A stretch of 64,000 nt of DNA. Source: Komagataeibacter rhaeticus (GTDB lineage Bacteria > Pseudomonadota > Alphaproteobacteria > Acetobacterales > Acetobacteraceae). The notes beneath the pieces were generated by a model, which worked only from the letters and a program-made list of their open reading frames with translations, was not told the DNA's origin and ran no database searches. Positions 27,496 through 37,096 of this stretch are shown in pieces. Location: the NCBI RefSeq assembly GCF_003207855.1, contig NZ_NKTZ01000009.1, forward strand, positions 39,785 through 103,784, read 5' to 3'. The position numbers and the translations under genes were made by a program. Within the stretch, counting starts at the first letter, position 1; the number at the start of each line of letters is the position of its first letter.

Positions 27496-27533
27496 CCCCC
27501 CGCCCCCAAGTCAAACACAAAGGGGCGGCCGGC

Positions 27534-28151
27534 CTATTTTGCCGCGGGTGGCAGGGAAACCGGGCTGGCGCTGCCCTGCGCCGCATGCCACTGGCGCAGC
27601 GCATCCAGGGTCTTGCTGACATGGCCGCTGGGGGAGAGCGCGCTGTAGGCATAGATCACCTTGCCATCGGGCGCGATGACATAGGATGTGCGGCTGGCGC
27701 GGTTGAGCAGCGGCAGGCGGCTGTCATACATCCGCGCGATCTGGCCCTGCGGGTCGGCCGCGACGGGGAAGCGGCCATGCCCCTCGCTTACGGAAAAACG
27801 GTCCAGCGTTGGCATGTCATCGGTGGATATGCCGATGACCGAGGCCCCCAGCGCCTTGTACTGGTCCATCGCATCGGCGAATTCATGGGCTTCGATGGTG
27901 CAGCCACGGGTAAAGGCGGCGGGATAGAAATACAGGACCACCGGCCCCTGCCGCAGGGCATCGGCCAGATGGAAGCTGAACTCGCTGCCATTGCGCGTGG
28001 CCTGTGCGTTGAACAGGGGCGCCTGGCTGCCTACGGGCAGCGCCGCGCGCGCGGGGGAAAAGCACACGAATCCCGCAAAGGCCATGATGCCCACCAGCGG
28101 CAGGCACAGCCCCGGCAGGGACCAGCGTGAACGCCTGTAAAAATACCTCAT
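27534..28151 (-). CDS. Exported BCP/PrxQ-type peroxiredoxin
   Basis: A 205-residue protein with an N-terminal signal or anchor (SLPGLCLPLVGIMAFAGFVCF, cleavage near ARA-A) and an AhpC/TSA thioredoxin fold. The catalytic region is YFYPAAFTRGCTIEAHEF with the peroxidatic Cys after T-R-G. The residue five positions later, which is the resolving Cys of many BCP proteins, is His, so it is probably a 1-Cys type or uses an external thiol. It would reduce hydrogen or organic peroxides in the periplasm. It lies upstream of the cobalamin riboswitch and downstream of the lytic transglycosylase on the same strand. Confidence 0.87.
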   Translation of the reverse strand: MRYFYRRSRWSLPGLCLPLVGIMAFAGFVCFSPARAALPVGSQAPLFNAQATRNGSEFSFHLADALRQGPVVLYFYPAAFTRGCTIEAHEFADAMDQYKALGASVIGISTDDMPTLDRFSVSEGHGRFPVAADPQGQIARMYDSRLPLLNRASRTSYVIAPDGKVIYAYSALSPSGHVSKTLDALRQWHAAQGSASPVSLPPAAK

Positions 28152-28201
28152 GCTCCCTCACACCCTGACAACAGGGTCTCTGCGGTCCCGTGACCGGGCC
28201 G

Positions 28202-29332
28202 TCATGTGGCGGGCGGCAGGACCTGGCAGCCCGCATTGCCCATCCGCTGGCAGACCTGTTCGGCAGCCTCGTGCGACAGGCCGGTCAGCCTTGCACGATA
28301 GACATGACCGCGATGCGACGCAACGCTTGCAACCTGGGTATGCACCCCGCTGGCCGAAACCCTGGCCCGCGCCAGCCCCGCCGCGTGCTGTGCCTGCCCT
28401 TCGGAACCATAGGCCCCCACCTGCACCACCCAGTCATGGCGGGGCGCCATGCTGATGACGCCCGGCCGCGTTCCGGCGGCGGTCATGGGCACAACGCCGC
28501 TTTCCTCACGCGCGCTCCATGCCGCCCGCACGGCCGCGGCCTCGGGCGACGGGGCATCGGATGCCGTGCCACCCGGCACGGCGGCCAGAAGCTGGCGGCC
28601 CCGGCTGTGTCCGCCGCGGCTGTTCTGCGCAGCCTGGGCGCGGGCCAGGGCACGGGCCTCGATCAGCAGGTCGGCCTGGGAGCGGTTGACGGGCGAGGTC
28701 CCCGCGATTTTCGGCCCGATGGACGCCACGTAGTCCCGCGTTTCCTTGGGCAGGGTATGATAGCGGTCAAGGAAGTCATCCAGCCGTCCCGGCCCGCTGT
28801 TATACGCGGCCAGGAAGCCGGGGGAGCCGTAGATGTCATACATTTCGCGGATATAGGCGGTACCGGCGATGATGTTGTCATGCGGCTCGAACGCATCGGA
28901 ACCAAGGTTGTAGCGGGCACGCATTTCATCATAGGTCGGCGGCATGAGCTGCATGAGGCCCATGGCGCCCGGCAGCGAGGTGACGAATTCCCCATTGCGG
29001 TAAAGCTGCCCCCCCGACTCGCGCTGCATGACCTGCCGTATCCAGATGTCCGGCACGTCGAAACGCTGCGAGGCCTCGGTGATGTAAGGCCCCCACGGGT
29101 CTTCCGGCGGTCCGGGCGGGGCGTAGCTGGTATGGGCACGGGCACGGTAGGAATCGGCCTCGTGGATCATCTGCTCCTCACTCATTTCGTGAGGGCCACT
29201 GCTGGCACAGGCGGCCAGCATGCCCGCCAGCCCCAGCGCCAGCCACCGCACGGCGCGCCGGCAGGGAAAAGAAGGCGATGGGGCGGATGCTTCGCCGCCG
29301 TCAGATGCCGCTGCTGCCTGGGTTGGTGCCAT
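28202..29332 (-). CDS. Lytic murein transglycosylase with SPOR domain (lipoprotein)
   Basis: A 376-residue lipoprotein (lipobox LAAC near residue 41). The SLT domain (about 85-210) has the catalytic Glu in MQRESGGQLYRNGEF, followed by GAMGLMQLMPPTYDEM, AGTAYIREMYD and AAYNSGPGRL. A linker rich in Ala and Arg follows, then a C-terminal SPOR domain (WVVQVGAYGSEGQAQHAAG ... GHVYRARLTGLS) that binds denuded septal glycan. It probably cleaves peptidoglycan at division sites from the outer membrane. The peroxiredoxin gene follows on the same strand. Confidence 0.92.
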   Translation of the reverse strand: MAPTQAAAASDGGEASAPSPSFPCRRAVRWLALGLAGMLAACASSGPHEMSEEQMIHEADSYRARAHTSYAPPGPPEDPWGPYITEASQRFDVPDIWIRQVMQRESGGQLYRNGEFVTSLPGAMGLMQLMPPTYDEMRARYNLGSDAFEPHDNIIAGTAYIREMYDIYGSPGFLAAYNSGPGRLDDFLDRYHTLPKETRDYVASIGPKIAGTSPVNRSQADLLIEARALARAQAAQNSRGGHSRGRQLLAAVPGGTASDAPSPEAAAVRAAWSAREESGVVPMTAAGTRPGVISMAPRHDWVVQVGAYGSEGQAQHAAGLARARVSASGVHTQVASVASHRGHVYRARLTGLSHEAAEQVCQRMGNAGCQVLPPAT

Positions 29333-29492
29333 GTGGTGCCGTGATCCCGCTCATGCCGCCCATGTTCCCATGGCGGACGTGCCAGTACACCCGCCCGGGG
29401 GGACGGGCGGCGCACCATAACAGCCCGGCCCGCGCTTGTGCAATCCTGCCCTGCGCCCGGCCGGGGCGGCCGGCATGAACGGTGGCGTGGCG

Positions 29493-30326
29493 TTATTCCT
29501 CCACATAGGTGGCGGGATCACCGCCGGTGCGGTTGTGGGGGCTGTCCAGCGTGGCGAGGTCACGCATGTCATCCGCCGTCAGCTGGAAATCGAAGCTGTG
29601 CAGGTTGGCGCGCATGCGCTCGGGATGCGCGCTTTTGGGAATGGGCACCGCGCCACGGTCGATGATCCAGCGCAGCAGGACCTGCGCGCCTGACCTGCCA
29701 TGCCGCGCGGCGATACGCTGCACCACCGGGTTTTCCAGCAGTCTGCCCCGGCCCAGCGGGCTCCAGGCCCCGGTCAGGATGCCCAGCTTCTCATGCACGG
29801 CAAGCAGCGGCCCCTGCGCAAAATCCGCATGCATCTCGATCTGGTTGACGGCGGGGGTCACCCCGGTCTCATCCACCAGGCGCCGCAGGTGTTCGGGCAG
29901 GAAGTTGGACACGCCGATCGAGCGGATCCGCCCTTCGTCACGCAGGCGGATCATGGCCTTCCAGCTTTCGACATACTGGTCCTTTAGCGGCAGTGGCCAG
30001 TGGATCAGGTAAAGGTCGACATAGCTCATCTTCAGCCGTGCCAGGCTGGCCTCGAACGCACGCAGCGTACTGTCAAAGCCCTGGTCGGCGCCGCGCAGCT
30101 TGGTGGTGACGAAAATATCCTCCCGCCCCACGTCAAAGCTGACCAGCCCGGTACCGACGCCGCTTTCGTTGCCGTAGCGCGACGCGGTATCGAACAGGCG
30201 GTAGCCCGCCGTCAGCGCCTCGCGCACGGCGGCCTCGGCCTGCGGGTTGTCGAGCGGATAGGTGCCGAACCCCATGGCGGGAATGCGGTGTCCATCATTG
30301 AGGGTAAGCAGGGGGATGGTGGTCAT
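29493..30326 (-). CDS. Aldo/keto reductase (2,5-diketo-D-gluconate reductase-like)
   Basis: A 277-residue AKR with the full catalytic tetrad region. GYRLFDTASRYGNESGVG supplies Asp and Tyr, VTTKL the Lys, and YLIHWPLP the His. NADPH-binding segments IGVSNF, WSPLGRGRLLE and IPKSAHPERMRANL are also present. The start at 30326 has AAGGAA 5 nt upstream; the longer frame is less likely. In acetic acid bacteria such enzymes reduce diketogluconates or other carbonyls, but the substrate is not decided by sequence. It is divergent from the dipeptidase gene. Confidence 0.92.
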   Translation of the reverse strand: MTTIPLLTLNDGHRIPAMGFGTYPLDNPQAEAAVREALTAGYRLFDTASRYGNESGVGTGLVSFDVGREDIFVTTKLRGADQGFDSTLRAFEASLARLKMSYVDLYLIHWPLPLKDQYVESWKAMIRLRDEGRIRSIGVSNFLPEHLRRLVDETGVTPAVNQIEMHADFAQGPLLAVHEKLGILTGAWSPLGRGRLLENPVVQRIAARHGRSGAQVLLRWIIDRGAVPIPKSAHPERMRANLHSFDFQLTADDMRDLATLDSPHNRTGGDPATYVEE

Positions 30327-30529
30327 GGTGGTTCCTTCGTCAGGCGCACCCGGCCACTGGGGTATCCCGTGGGGTGTCCCGGCGCGCAGGCGGCGGGTTG
30401 GCAACCGGACCGGGGCTGGACGTGCGTCGCCGGTAGCCAGACTAACGATACAGGGCCGGTTTTGGTTTATGCCCAGTTTTCAGGACTGGGGTGCATGTGG
30501 TTCATTGTCACCATCCAGAGAGGGACTCC

Positions 30530-31561
30530 ATGACCGATCCATCCCCGCACGCCGCCCCCCACCCCACGCTCCTGACCATCGACACCCATGTGGACATCCC
30601 CTGGCCCGACCGGGATGACTTTGGCACCGGCGCGCCCTCGCGCCGGGTGGACCTGCCACGCATGCGCGCGGGCGGGCTGGGGGCGGCCTGCCTTGTGGCC
30701 TATGTGGGGCAGGATGCGCGCGACGACGCGGGCCACGCGGCCGCCAGCACCCGGGCGCTGGAGATGCTGGCCGTGATTGCCCGGACGGGCGAAAACCCCG
30801 GCGTGCGGGTATGCGATACGGCGGCGGCGGTGCGCGCGGCCCATGCGGCGGGGGACATCGCCATCATTCCGGCGGTGGAGAACGGCTATGCGATGGGGGA
30901 GGACCTTTCGCTCATCGCGCGCTTCCGTGCCCTTGGCGCGCGCTACATGACGCTGACCCATAACGGCCACAACCAGCTGGCCGATTCGGCACGGCCCATG
31001 CACCACCTCAATGATTCCGAAAGCCTGCATGGCGGCCTGTCCGCGCTGGGGCGCGACGCGGTGGCCGAGATGAACCGCCTGGGCATGCTGGTGGACGTCT
31101 CCCACACCGCGCGCAGCACGATGATGCAGGCGGTAAAGCTGTCGCGCGCGCCGGTCTTTGCCAGCCATTCCTGCGTACGGGCGCTGTGCGATCATCCCCG
31201 CAACCTTGATGATGGCCAGCTTGACGCGCTGAAGGCCTGCGGCGGCGTGATCCACATCACCGCGATGGACGCCTTCCTGCGCCCGCGTGACGTGCGCGAC
31301 ATGCGCCCGGTCACGGTGGCCGACTTCGTGGATCATATCGACTACGCGGTAAACCGAATCGGGATCGAACATGTCGGGATCTCGTCCGATTTCGATGGCG
31401 GGGGCGGCATACGCGGCTGGGCCGATGCCTCCCAGTCCGGCAACCTGACGATGGAACTGCGCGGCCGGGGCTATGACAACAGCCAGATTGCCGCCCTGTG
31501 GGGGGAGAATTTCCTGCGCATCCTGCGGCAGGCGGAAGACGTGGCGCGCACGATGGCGTGA
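30530..31561 (+). CDS. Membrane dipeptidase (peptidase M19, renal dipeptidase family)
   Basis: A 343-residue zinc amidohydrolase-type peptidase. It starts with the metal-binding TIDTHVDIPWPD, has the bridging Glu in IIPAVENGYAMGEDL, and the later metal His residues in LVDVSHTARSTM and PVFASHSCVRAL. The C-terminal VGISSDFDGGGGIRGWADAS and LWGENFLRIL are typical. It hydrolyses dipeptides, including D-amino-acid-containing ones, in the cytoplasm. GAGAGGGA precedes the start. ahcY follows 81 bp downstream. Confidence 0.93.
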   Translation: MTDPSPHAAPHPTLLTIDTHVDIPWPDRDDFGTGAPSRRVDLPRMRAGGLGAACLVAYVGQDARDDAGHAAASTRALEMLAVIARTGENPGVRVCDTAAAVRAAHAAGDIAIIPAVENGYAMGEDLSLIARFRALGARYMTLTHNGHNQLADSARPMHHLNDSESLHGGLSALGRDAVAEMNRLGMLVDVSHTARSTMMQAVKLSRAPVFASHSCVRALCDHPRNLDDGQLDALKACGGVIHITAMDAFLRPRDVRDMRPVTVADFVDHIDYAVNRIGIEHVGISSDFDGGGGIRGWADASQSGNLTMELRGRGYDNSQIAALWGENFLRILRQAEDVARTMA

Positions 31562-31642
31562 ACATCATCTGCCGCCCGCTCTGGATCAGTCGGGCCCAAA
31601 CGGGTATATCCCGTGTCGAATTAACGAATATCAGGATAGAAA

Positions 31643-32941
31643 ATGACCACCACCACGGACTACAAGGTCAAGGACATCTCGCTTGCCGAATGGGGCCGCA
31701 AGGAAATTTCCATCGCGGAAGGCGAAATGCCCGGTCTCATGGCGCTCCGTGAGGAATACGGCGCTTCCAAGCCGCTGAAGGGCGCGCGCATCGCCGGCTG
31801 CCTGCACATGACGATCCAGACCGCCGTCCTGATCGAGACGCTGACGGCGCTGGGTGCGACGGTGCGCTGGTCATCGTGCAACATCTTCTCGACCCAGGAC
31901 CAGGCGGCGGCGGCCATCGCGGCCACGGGCGTGCCGGTCTTTGCCTGGAAGGGCCTGACCGACGATGAGTTCTGGTGGTGCATCGAACAGACCATCAAGG
32001 GGCCGGACGGCTGGACGCCGAACATGATCCTTGATGACGGCGGCGACCTGACGACGCTGATGCATGAAAAATATCCCGCGATGCTCAATGACGTGCGCGG
32101 CATCTCCGAAGAGACCACGACCGGCGTGCACCGCCTGTGGGAGATGGAAAAGAAGGGCCTGCTGAAGGTTCCGGCCATCAACGTGAACGACAGTGTCACG
32201 AAGTCGAAATTCGACAACCTGTACGGCTGCCGTGAAAGCCTGGTGGACGCGATCCGCCGTGGCACCGACGTGATGATGGCGGGCAAGGTTGCCGTGGTTG
32301 CCGGTTATGGTGACGTGGGCAAGGGGTCCGCCGCATCGCTGCGCAACGCGGGCTGCCGCGTACTGGTGACCGAGGTCGACCCCATCTGCGCCCTGCAGGC
32401 CGCGATGGAAGGCTACGAGGTCGTGACGATGGAAGAAGCCGCCCCGCGCGGCGACATCTTCGTGACCGCGACCGGAAACGAGGATGTCATCACGCTTGAG
32501 CACATGCGTGAGATGCGGCACCGTGCCATCGTGTGCAACATCGGGCATTTCGATTCCGAGATCCAGATCAACGCGCTGCGCAACTTCAAATGGGAAAACA
32601 TCAAGCCGCAGGTGGATGAGGTCGTCTTCCCCGATGGCAAGCGCCTGATCGTGCTGTCCGAAGGCCGCCTGGTGAACCTGGGCAACGCCACGGGCCACCC
32701 TTCCTTCGTCATGTCCGCATCCTTCACCAACCAGACGCTGGCGCAGATCGACCTGTGGCAGGCACCGGCGGACAAATACGAAAACAAGGTCTATACCCTG
32801 CCCAAGCATCTGGACGAGAAGGTGGCCTTCCTGCATCTGGCAAAGGTTGGCGCGCATCTGTCCAGGCTGTCGAAGCAGCAGGCCGATTACATCGGCGTTC
32901 CGGTCAACGGGCCGTTCAAGAATGACCTGTATCGTTACTGA
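31643..32941 (+). CDS. ahcY: S-adenosylhomocysteinase
   Basis: A 432-residue enzyme that reversibly splits S-adenosylhomocysteine to adenosine and homocysteine in the methyl cycle. Diagnostic segments are [47 protein letters not shown], the NAD-binding [25 protein letters not shown] and the C-terminal [24 protein letters not shown]. It uses NAD as internal cofactor. The 81 bp upstream contain a small CGGGTATATCCCG hairpin but no aptamer I could recognise. Confidence 0.98.
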   Translation: MTTTTDYKVKDISLAEWGRKEISIAEGEMPGLMALREEYGASKPLKGARIAGCLHMTIQTAVLIETLTALGATVRWSSCNIFSTQDQAAAAIAATGVPVFAWKGLTDDEFWWCIEQTIKGPDGWTPNMILDDGGDLTTLMHEKYPAMLNDVRGISEETTTGVHRLWEMEKKGLLKVPAINVNDSVTKSKFDNLYGCRESLVDAIRRGTDVMMAGKVAVVAGYGDVGKGSAASLRNAGCRVLVTEVDPICALQAAMEGYEVVTMEEAAPRGDIFVTATGNEDVITLEHMREMRHRAIVCNIGHFDSEIQINALRNFKWENIKPQVDEVVFPDGKRLIVLSEGRLVNLGNATGHPSFVMSASFTNQTLAQIDLWQAPADKYENKVYTLPKHLDEKVAFLHLAKVGAHLSRLSKQQADYIGVPVNGPFKNDLYRY

Positions 32942-33019
32942 GCGCCGCGCAATACCTTAACCTGTGCATGATGTTCCCGGCTTCCCGCCGGGAACACCTG
33001 ACCCTGGAGTAAAGATATC

Positions 33020-33421
33020 ATGAGCATCTTCGGTACGATCCTGTCCAAGATCTTTGGCAGCCACACCGCTGCGGCAGCCACACCGGCCGCCACCACCGCG
33101 GCCCCGGCCGCTGGCGCTGCACCCGCCGCCGCCCCCGCCACACCGGCGGCAGCCCCGGCACAGCCGGTTGACGTGGATGCGGTGCTGGGCGCACTGGCGG
33201 CCAGGAACCCCGAAAAGCTGAACTGGCAGACCTCCATCGTGGACCTGATGAAGCTGCTGGGGCTGGACAGCTCGCTTTCCGCGCGCAAGGAACTGGCGAC
33301 GGAACTGCACTACACGGGTGACATGAACGATTCCGCTTCCATGAATGTCTGGCTGATCAAGCAGGTCATGGCAAAGCTGGCGGCCAATGGCGGCAAGGTT
33401 TCCCCCGACCTGATGAAATAA
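33020..33421 (+). CDS. DUF3597-family small protein
   Basis: A 133-residue protein starting MSIFGTILSKIFGSH. A low-complexity Ala/Pro/Thr linker (about 16-48) leads to a compact C-terminal domain: VDVDAVLGALAARNPEKLNWQTSIVDLMKLLGLDSSLSARKELATELHYTGDMNDSASMNVWLIKQVM. That domain is the conserved DUF3597/LysM-like small domain of proteobacteria, with no known function. It has a strong CTGGAG site upstream and a likely terminator downstream. Confidence 0.85.
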   Translation: MSIFGTILSKIFGSHTAAAATPAATTAAPAAGAAPAAAPATPAAAPAQPVDVDAVLGALAARNPEKLNWQTSIVDLMKLLGLDSSLSARKELATELHYTGDMNDSASMNVWLIKQVMAKLAANGGKVSPDLMK

Positions 33422-33441
33422 TGCCCGGCTGAAACGCGGGT

Positions 33442-33482
33442 GGGCGGACGTGTGGCCACCAGCCACCGGCCGCCCGTTTCGT
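33442..33482 (+). terminator. Probable intrinsic terminator after the DUF3597 gene
   Basis: GGGCGG (33442-33447) pairs with CCGCCC (33470-33475) across a GC-rich loop that can itself fold (GTGGCC/GGCCGC), followed by TTTCGTTT. It sits 20 bp after the stop. The U-tract is interrupted, so efficiency is uncertain. Confidence 0.5.
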
Positions 33483-33550
33483 TTGGGCCAGACAACACCA
33501 CCAGCCAGAGCCGGCAGTGCCCGGGCTGCGGCATGACGGAGGGATATGCG

Positions 33551-34609
33551 ATGGAAACCGTCCCCGATTTCCCGATGGCGGATAGCGCCTCCCCCCTGCC
33601 GCTGCCTGCCACCACATCCGTCTCCAACGGACTGGTATGGGCCATTGCCTGCCAGTCGGGCCAGCGCCCGCAACGCCTGAGCGATACGCAGATCGCCCAT
33701 GCCCTGGAAGGCCGCCCCCCTGAAAACCCGGGATCATGGGTCTGGCTGCATTACGACATTGTCCATACCGCCAGCCGTGCGCATATCCAGGCCATTCCCT
33801 GCCTGCCCGAGGAAGTCCGCCTGGCCCTGGGCAGTACCGACCGGGGCACCAATGTGGAAGCCGAAGGCGATATCGTCTATGGCGCGCTGCCCGGCTTTGA
33901 CGATGCCATGTCGGAAGATGACAAGAACCTTTCCGCCTGGCGCTTCGCGGTCCTGCCCACGCTGCTCATCACCACGCGCCGCCAGCCGGTGCCCGCGCTG
34001 GGCGTGGTGTACCGCGCGCTGCAACGCATCGATTCGCTGGATTCTCCCGCCGAGGTGGTGGACCATACCCTGCTTGAATTCGCCGATACCGTGCGGCGCA
34101 ATATCGGCATGCTGGATGACCAGCTTGACCGTGCCGAGGACCTGCTGCTGACCCTGGACCAGCACACGGATTTCGGGCGCATAAGCGGGCTGATCGGACG
34201 CGTGCGCCGCCGCTCGACCGAACTGCGGCGCGTGATCTCGCCCGTTGACCGCATTTTCCATAACGAGGACCTGGAACTGCCCGAATGGGCGGAAGACGAC
34301 ATCCGCGACCGTTCCCAGCGCCAGATCCACGCGGCCCTTGATGACCTTCTGGCGCTGCAGGACCGTGCGCGCTCGCTGCAGGATGAACTGGCATCGGGCC
34401 AGGCGGAAGAAACCAACCGGCGGCTTTACACCGTTTCCATCGTGACCACGCTCATGCTGCCCGCAACCTTCGTGACCGGCTTCTTCGGCATGAATACCGG
34501 CGGCATGTTCCTGGCATCGGGCACCATGGGCACGGTGGAGGCCGGTGGCATCTGCTTCATCTTCATGATGATTACATGGATGCTGCTCAAGGTGATGAAA
34601 CTGCTGTAG
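33551..34609 (+). CDS. zntB: CorA/ZntB-family zinc transporter
   Basis: A 352-residue protein with a large cytoplasmic N-terminal domain rich in acidic and helical segments. Two C-terminal transmembrane helices carry the diagnostic loop FFGMNTGG (GMN intact) after TTLMLPATFVTG. GGAGGG 7 nt upstream supports the start at 33551; an ATG at 33533 is also in frame. ZntB-type CorA proteins transport Zn2+, and the protein begins with the ZntB-like SNGLVWAIACQSG. Mg2+ or Ni2+ cannot be excluded. Confidence 0.85.
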   Translation: METVPDFPMADSASPLPLPATTSVSNGLVWAIACQSGQRPQRLSDTQIAHALEGRPPENPGSWVWLHYDIVHTASRAHIQAIPCLPEEVRLALGSTDRGTNVEAEGDIVYGALPGFDDAMSEDDKNLSAWRFAVLPTLLITTRRQPVPALGVVYRALQRIDSLDSPAEVVDHTLLEFADTVRRNIGMLDDQLDRAEDLLLTLDQHTDFGRISGLIGRVRRRSTELRRVISPVDRIFHNEDLELPEWAEDDIRDRSQRQIHAALDDLLALQDRARSLQDELASGQAEETNRRLYTVSIVTTLMLPATFVTGFFGMNTGGMFLASGTMGTVEAGGICFIFMMITWMLLKVMKLL

Positions 34610-34644
34610 CGATCCCTGCCCCGTCACCGGCGCCGCAACGACAA

Positions 34645-34679
34645 GGGCCATGCCGATACATTACGTATCGACATGGCCC
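34645..34679. terminator. Long inverted repeat between convergent genes
   Basis: GGGCCATGCCGATAC (34645-34659) and GTATCGACATGGCCC (34665-34679) pair over 15 bp with one mismatch and a 5-nt loop. It lies between the convergent zntB and TonB receptor genes. There is no T-run, so it may be a rho-assisted or bidirectional stop. It marks the left edge of the catabolic island. Confidence 0.5.
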
Positions 34680-34744
34680 GCGGGACAGCGTCCGTCATGG
34701 CGGAAGGCCATGCCCGTACCGGGCACGGCCCCGCGCAGTGCCGG

Positions 34745-37096
34745 TCAGAAATCCATCTTCACGGAACCGAAGTAGGAACGCGGTTCACCGGCCAGCATGG
34801 ACTGACGGTCGCCCGAAAGCGGGAAGCCGCCTTCACCAATCGTTGCGATATAGGAATGGTTGAGCAGGTTGTAGACGTTGAAGTCAAATACCAGGTTGTG
34901 GGCGCGCCACACATTCTTGAAGCGATAGCGGGCGCCAAGGCTGACCAGCCAGTAGGCCGGCACCGATGTATCGTTCGTGTAGCTGAAATACCGCTTGCCC
35001 ATGTAGTTGGCGTCAAGATGGGCTTCGGCATTGCCGTAGGAATAGGACAGCCGCCCCTTGTACATCCACGAAGGATAGGCAACCGTATGCTTGCCCTTGG
35101 TGGCATAGAGCGTGCCGCCCGACTGCAGGTCGTTGCCATAGATCGAATGCGCATAGCTCATGCTGTTCGAGATGGCGAGGTGCCTGATCGGCGTGAAGAC
35201 CACTTCCGCATCCGCGCCGTTCAGGTTGATGCTGCCAACGTTGGTCACGATGGAGTGCGGGTCAACAAGTGTTCCCGAAGTAATGGACTGCATGCGGTTG
35301 TAATAATTGGCACGGTATATGTCGGCACTGATCGAAACCAGCTTCGATGTATAACGGTAACCCAGTGTATAGACCCAGTCCGTTTCGGGCTTGATGGTCT
35401 TTTTCAGGGCCTGGAACGTTGCCTGGTCATGGGCCTGCCACGCACTGGGCAGGCTTCCGCTCTGGTAACCGCCATAATTGTAGCCGCGCATGTTTTCAGC
35501 CATGTCGAAATACAGCTCATGATGACGGGCAAAGGTCCAGTCCAGCGCGACATGCGGCAGGAACGCACCAGCCGTTGTCAGGCTGCCGCTCGGCAGTTCG
35601 GCAACGCCGCTTTCGGCCTCGTTATTATACGATGCACCGCCGCCCGTCGTCTGCAGGTACGACCGGAAGCCGACATTGATGGACAGGTTGGGCCGCACAT
35701 AATACGTGTCCTGCAGATGGAACTGGAACGTATTGGTATGATAGGTGCTCTGCCACGGGTGGTAGAAGGCCGGTCCATACGTCGTATAAGGCCCAACCGC
35801 CTTGAGCGGAGACCCCTGCCCCAGAACAGGTTCCTGGTACAGGAAATACCCGTTGGTATATTCGTTGTTTTCGTACCAGATGCCCGTCTCGATATTGTTG
35901 TGGGCAATGTTGTACGTGATGTTGCTTGTAAAACCGAAGCGACGGAGATTGGGCTGGTACAGCTGTTCGGACAGGGCACTGCCGTTGGGCGAGGGATCGT
36001 AAGGATCGGTATAGGACGAGTTCATTGAATCGGCATGCGCGTAGCCAACCGTCTTCCAGCGCAGGTTGCGGGCCAGGCTGAAGTCCAGGGTCAGGGCGCC
36101 CAGGAAGTTCTGTTCGGTCGTGCCGCCATCGTAATATGCGCCGTCCAGCGGGTCCTTCAGCTTGCCTATGCCGCCGCTGAACTGTCCCTGTGCCGCACGG
36201 TAGGCGCGGGCATAATCGGGATAATAGATATCGACACGCTGGCCAAGGGTATCAAGCGCATTGAAACTCAGGTCTTCATAGCCCCACATTTCCATGTCGG
36301 ACCAGTCGAACAGGGCCGAGATGTGGCTGTCTTCACCAATGGGCTGGTACAGCTTGAAGTTGACCTGCTGCTGGAACTGGGTCCCCTCGCCTTTCCACTT
36401 GCCGCTGTCAATCCGCATGTAGGATGCATAGAACCGTGTGCCGCTTTTATTAAGCTCGCCACTGTCAAAACGGGCAAAGGTACGGAATGCGTTAAAGCTG
36501 CCGAATACCTGCGATACGGTACCGCCCATCTTCTTGCTGGGATCACGCGACACGAACTGGATCGAACCGCCAAGGGTGGTGGTTGACGGCACGTCCACCG
36601 CACCGCCGCCCTTGGATACGCTCATGCTCTGGATATTGTCCTGGGTCAGCGCGCTGTTGATATCGAGGCCGTTATATTTCTGGTAGCCCTGATCACCCAG
36701 CGGGATGCCATCCAGCGTCACGCCCATCTGGGATTTGTTGAACCCGCGCACATAGAGCGAAGCCGCCCAGGTATCAAGACCAAGTGCATCATCCGTGGTG
36801 AAGTTGACGCCCGGCGTGTTGGCAAGGATCATGTACGGGCTGGTGCCCGCAACGGCATCATCCATCTGCTTGCGCGAAACCACCTGCGTTGCGGCATGGG
36901 TCGTATGCCGCACCGTCTTCACGGCAATTGCTTCTTCCTGTGCCTTCGGCATCTCGGCCTTGCTGGCCCGGCTTGCGCCACTGCTCTTGTGCACAGGCTT
37001 GCTGTTTCCCGAATTACCCGACTGCACGGCGGCATAGGCACTTGTCGTGAGACATATCATCGAAACACCGGCAAAGAAAGCAGCCCGTTTCTTCAT
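34745..37096 (-). CDS. TonB-dependent outer membrane receptor at the edge of the catabolic island
   Basis: A 783-residue receptor. The start at 37096 has GGGAG 8 nt upstream and gives a classic signal peptide (MKKRAAFFAGVSMICLTTSAYA). A Lys/Ser-rich linker leads to a plug domain with SPYMILANTPGVNF, RGFNKSQMGVTLDGIPLGD and SVSKGGGAVDVPSTTTLGGSIQF. The 22-strand-type barrel ends in YFGSVKMDF with the terminal Phe. The Gly/Tyr/Asn-rich loops suggest an organic rather than iron-only ligand, but this is weak. It may bring the island's substrate across the outer membrane. Confidence 0.9.
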   Translation of the reverse strand: MKKRAAFFAGVSMICLTTSAYAAVQSGNSGNSKPVHKSSGASRASKAEMPKAQEEAIAVKTVRHTTHAATQVVSRKQMDDAVAGTSPYMILANTPGVNFTTDDALGLDTWAASLYVRGFNKSQMGVTLDGIPLGDQGYQKYNGLDINSALTQDNIQSMSVSKGGGAVDVPSTTTLGGSIQFVSRDPSKKMGGTVSQVFGSFNAFRTFARFDSGELNKSGTRFYASYMRIDSGKWKGEGTQFQQQVNFKLYQPIGEDSHISALFDWSDMEMWGYEDLSFNALDTLGQRVDIYYPDYARAYRAAQGQFSGGIGKLKDPLDGAYYDGGTTEQNFLGALTLDFSLARNLRWKTVGYAHADSMNSSYTDPYDPSPNGSALSEQLYQPNLRRFGFTSNITYNIAHNNIETGIWYENNEYTNGYFLYQEPVLGQGSPLKAVGPYTTYGPAFYHPWQSTYHTNTFQFHLQDTYYVRPNLSINVGFRSYLQTTGGGASYNNEAESGVAELPSGSLTTAGAFLPHVALDWTFARHHELYFDMAENMRGYNYGGYQSGSLPSAWQAHDQATFQALKKTIKPETDWVYTLGYRYTSKLVSISADIYRANYYNRMQSITSGTLVDPHSIVTNVGSINLNGADAEVVFTPIRHLAISNSMSYAHSIYGNDLQSGGTLYATKGKHTVAYPSWMYKGRLSYSYGNAEAHLDANYMGKRYFSYTNDTSVPAYWLVSLGARYRFKNVWRAHNLVFDFNVYNLLNHSYIATIGEGGFPLSGDRQSMLAGEPRSYFGSVKMDF

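Noticed and set aside
31562..31642. Possible SAH or SAM riboswitch before ahcY
   Set aside because: Only a small hairpin is present; the 81 bp are too short and lack the conserved core of those aptamers.
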